DNA of 64,000 nucleotides, from NCBI RefSeq assembly GCF_001703635.1, contig NZ_LQZT01000005.1:1-64000 (forward strand). The letters are read 5' to 3'. Below the pieces are notes generated by a model. That model saw only the letters and a list, made by a program, of their open reading frames with translations, ran no database searches and was not told where the DNA came from. Numbering within the stretch: position 1 is the first letter of the stretch; each line of letters begins with the position of its first letter. Source of the DNA: Parahoeflea olei (GTDB lineage: Bacteria; Pseudomonadota; Alphaproteobacteria; Rhizobiales; Rhizobiaceae). A program made the position numbers and the translations under genes. This document shows, piece by piece, positions 62,216 to 64,000 of this stretch.

Positions 62216-63681
62216 GCCGTGCGTTCCTTGAGAGCCTTGCGGATTTCCGCATGATCGGAAAACGGCAGCACGGTGGCGCCCACGGTCTGGCCCTGCTCGT
62301 GCCCCTTGCCGGCCACGATCAGCGTGTCGCCCGGCTTGAGCATCCCCACCGCGGTGGCGATCGCCTCGGCGCGGTCGCCGATTTCGGTGGCGCCGGGGGC
62401 CGCGGCAAGGATTTCGGCGCGGATCGCCGCGGGGTCTTCCGAGCGCGGATTGTCGTCGGTGACGATCGCCACATCGGCGAGGTCCGTCGCGATCGCGCCC
62501 ATGATCGGCCGCTTGCCGCGATCGCGGTCGCCGCCGCAGCCGAACACCACGATCACGCGTCCGGTGGTGAACGGCCGCACCGCTTCGAGCACGTTGCGCA
62601 GCGCATCGGGCTTGTGGGCGTAATCGACATAGGCGGGCGCACCGTCGGGCGTCGAGCCGACCAGTTCGAGACGGCCCGAGGCGCCGGTGAGGCGGTCAAG
62701 CGCCGCCATCGCCTGGTCGGGCGAGGTGCCGGTGGCAATCGCCATGCCGGCGGCGACCAGCGCGTTGGCGATCTGGAAATCGCCGGCCAGCGGCAGCTCC
62801 ACCTCGAAGATGCGACCGTCCAGATGCACTTCGGCGATCTGCTTGTGACGCAGGTGCTCGACCCGCTTGAGGCTCAGGAACCCGCCCTTGCGGCCGACGG
62901 TCATCACTTCCGCGCCGGCCCGCTCCGCCACCTCGACGGCGCGGCCTGACCAGGCGTCGTCGGCATAAATCACCGCCGGCGCGCCGCGGGGCAACAGCGT
63001 GTCGAACAGCCGCATCTTGGCGGCCATGTAGTCATCCATGTCGGGGTGGTAGTCGAGATGATCGCGACCGAGGTTGGTGAAGCCGGCGACGCTGAGCGCC
63101 ACGCCATCGAGCCGGCGCTGGATCAGCCCGTGGCTCGAGGCTTCCATGGCCGCGTGGGTGACGCCGGAACTCGCGAGATCGGCGAGCAACTGGTGCAGCG
63201 CGACCGGATCGGGCGTGGTCAGCGAGCCGTAATCGACGCGCCCCGGAGCCACCACCCCGGTGGTGCCGATCATCGCCGCCTGCTCGCCGCTCGAAGCCCA
63301 GATCTGGCGCAGGAACGAGGCCACGGAGGTCTTGCCGGCGGTGCCGGTGACGGCGCCGATCACCCGCGGCTGCGGCCCGAAAAAGGCCGCCGCCATGCGC
63401 GCCAGCGCAAGCCGCGGATCGTCGGCCGTGATCACCGGAACCGACAGCCCGTGAAGACCGGCACCGGCGCCGGCCACAACCGCGCCGGCCCCGCGCGAAA
63501 TCGCCTGCTCGACGAAAAGCGCGCCGTCCGTCTTCACACCCGCAAGCGCGAAGAACACATTGCCCGGCTCCACGATGCGGCTGTCGGCGGTCAGTCCGGT
63601 CACCGGCATGTCGAATTCGGTCGGCGCCGGCGTGACGATGGTCTTGGGCGGAAGAGCGGCAATCAACGCGGACAGTTTCAT
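62212..63681 (-). CDS. murE: UDP-N-acetylmuramoyl-L-alanyl-D-glutamate--meso-diaminopimelate ligase
   Basis: MurE adds the third stem residue. The 489-residue ligase has [23 protein letters not shown] motif [18 protein letters not shown] in outline, [16 protein letters not shown], and the substrate-selecting motif DNPRSEDP, which indicates meso-diaminopimelate instead of lysine. It starts at ATG 63681 ([12 protein letters not shown]), 94 bp after the ftsI stop, and overlaps murF by 4 bp. Confidence 0.96.
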   Translation of the reverse strand: MKLSALIAALPPKTIVTPAPTEFDMPVTGLTADSRIVEPGNVFFALAGVKTDGALFVEQAISRGAGAVVAGAGAGLHGLSVPVITADDPRLALARMAAAFFGPQPRVIGAVTGTAGKTSVASFLRQIWASSGEQAAMIGTTGVVAPGRVDYGSLTTPDPVALHQLLADLASSGVTHAAMEASSHGLIQRRLDGVALSVAGFTNLGRDHLDYHPDMDDYMAAKMRLFDTLLPRGAPAVIYADDAWSGRAVEVAERAGAEVMTVGRKGGFLSLKRVEHLRHKQIAEVHLDGRIFEVELPLAGDFQIANALVAAGMAIATGTSPDQAMAALDRLTGASGRLELVGSTPDGAPAYVDYAHKPDALRNVLEAVRPFTTGRVIVVFGCGGDRDRGKRPIMGAIATDLADVAIVTDDNPRSEDPAAIRAEILAAAPGATEIGDRAEAIATAVGMLKPGDTLIVAGKGHEQGQTVGATVLPFSDHAEIRKALKERTA

Positions 63682-63775
63682 GAATTTCCCGGGTGTTTGG
63701 TTGTCTGAGCAAAGGCGAAATCAGGTGTGCGTGACGATCCCCTGCCTGTCACTTGTGTTATCAGTATGGCTCACG

Positions 63776-64000
63776 TCAGTAGGTCAATGACAATTCCTGT
63801 GTACCATTTCCGAATTCCGGCTTGACCCCAAGGAAGCCCGCCGAGCGACGAATGATCGCACCGACCGTGGGCGCGGCGTTGAGGCCGGCGGTGGCCGAGG
63901 ATTTCCCTTCCTCGGGCTTCGGCTCGTCAATCACCACCAGCACCACATAGTCGGGATGATCGATCGGGAAGGAGGCCAGGAAGGCGTTGAAGCGCACCGA
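63776..64000 (-). CDS. ftsI: C-terminal fragment of a division transpeptidase (FtsI/PBP3), cut by the window edge
   Basis: Only the last 75 or so codons are in the window. VFLASFPIDHPDYVVLVVIDEPK-type sequence (here FNAFLASFPIDHP and VVLVVIDEPK) is the typical end of the FtsI transpeptidase domain, and the tail ends GTQELSLTY. The catalytic SxxK and KTG motifs lie outside the window. Its position just before murE is as in the standard dcw order, which supports the assignment. It crosslinks septal peptidoglycan in the periplasm with FtsW. Confidence 0.85.
   Translation of the reverse strand, partial: SVRFNAFLASFPIDHPDYVVLVVIDEPKPEEGKSSATAGLNAAPTVGAIIRRSAGFLGVKPEFGNGTQELSLTY

Overview
The window looks like a chromosomal segment of a GC-rich alphaproteobacterium of the order Hyphomicrobiales (Rhizobiales). 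The evidence is the gene order of the division and cell-wall cluster (ftsI-murE-murF-mraY-murD-ftsW-murG-murC-murB ... ddl-ftsQ-ftsA-ftsZ-lpxC-bamD-recN ... ligA), a rhizobial-type FtsZ with a long linker ending in [12 protein letters not shown], a long-tailed UvrB, a short rhizobial-type flagellin, a DUF1127 gene, and mosaic palindromic repeats like the RIME elements of rhizobia. The genus cannot be fixed from sequence alone; a marine or soil Rhizobiaceae/Phyllobacteriaceae-like organism fits. No tRNA, rRNA, CRISPR array, insertion sequence or prophage was seen.

Layout. 1-450 is a repeat-rich spacer with four palindromes. 479-3634 (minus) is uvrB, whose C-terminal tail carries a second copy of one of those palindromic elements inside the reading frame. 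3951-8182 (plus) holds a large PAS hybrid histidine kinase and an orphan flagellin. 8222-11107 (minus) holds a methyltransferase, a Tat-exported metallo-beta-lactamase-fold hydrolase and a membrane zinc peptidase. 11360-13111 is a periplasmic gamma-glutamyltransferase. A frameshifted AraC regulator (13141-14071) is divergent from the first of two repeat-type autotransporters (14305-17691). Then come creA, a 57-residue membrane ORF with an SCO1 copper chaperone gene, a Na+/H+ antiporter with a cytosolic Rossmann/RCK-like tail coupled to prmA, DUF1127, an aminopeptidase P, a membrane protein, azlCD, a spermidine-synthase-like gene, and an operon of a thioredoxin-reductase-like flavoprotein with a methyltransferase. 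The second autotransporter (30316-33438) ends in a strong terminator and is followed by a PiT phosphate transporter, a tail-anchored small protein and a divergent pair made of a membrane-anchored AraC regulator and a secreted alpha/beta hydrolase.

From 38046 to the right edge the window is mainly the minus-strand DNA ligase, RecN, BamD, LpxC and dcw genes. Transcription runs right to left, from septal peptidoglycan synthesis (ftsI) through precursor synthesis (murEF, mraY, murD, ftsW, murGCB) to divisome assembly (ddl, ftsQAZ). Many of these genes overlap by 4 bp, which suggests translational coupling. Between murB and ddl the cluster is interrupted by two tandem paralogous GGDEF genes (minus) and a P1-family peptidase (plus). 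ftsZ ends in a clear intrinsic terminator and lpxC then has its own promoter region with a CtrA-like half-site pair.

The observations I would follow first are the 126-bp palindromic element present both downstream of and inside uvrB, the GGDEF pair with duplicated upstream sequence inside the dcw cluster, the two autotransporters sharing a TGCGTT-CGCATG palindrome upstream, and the small ORF upstream of SCO1. Most of the window is ordinary housekeeping sequence, and I did not find a clearly new multi-gene defence or metabolic system.
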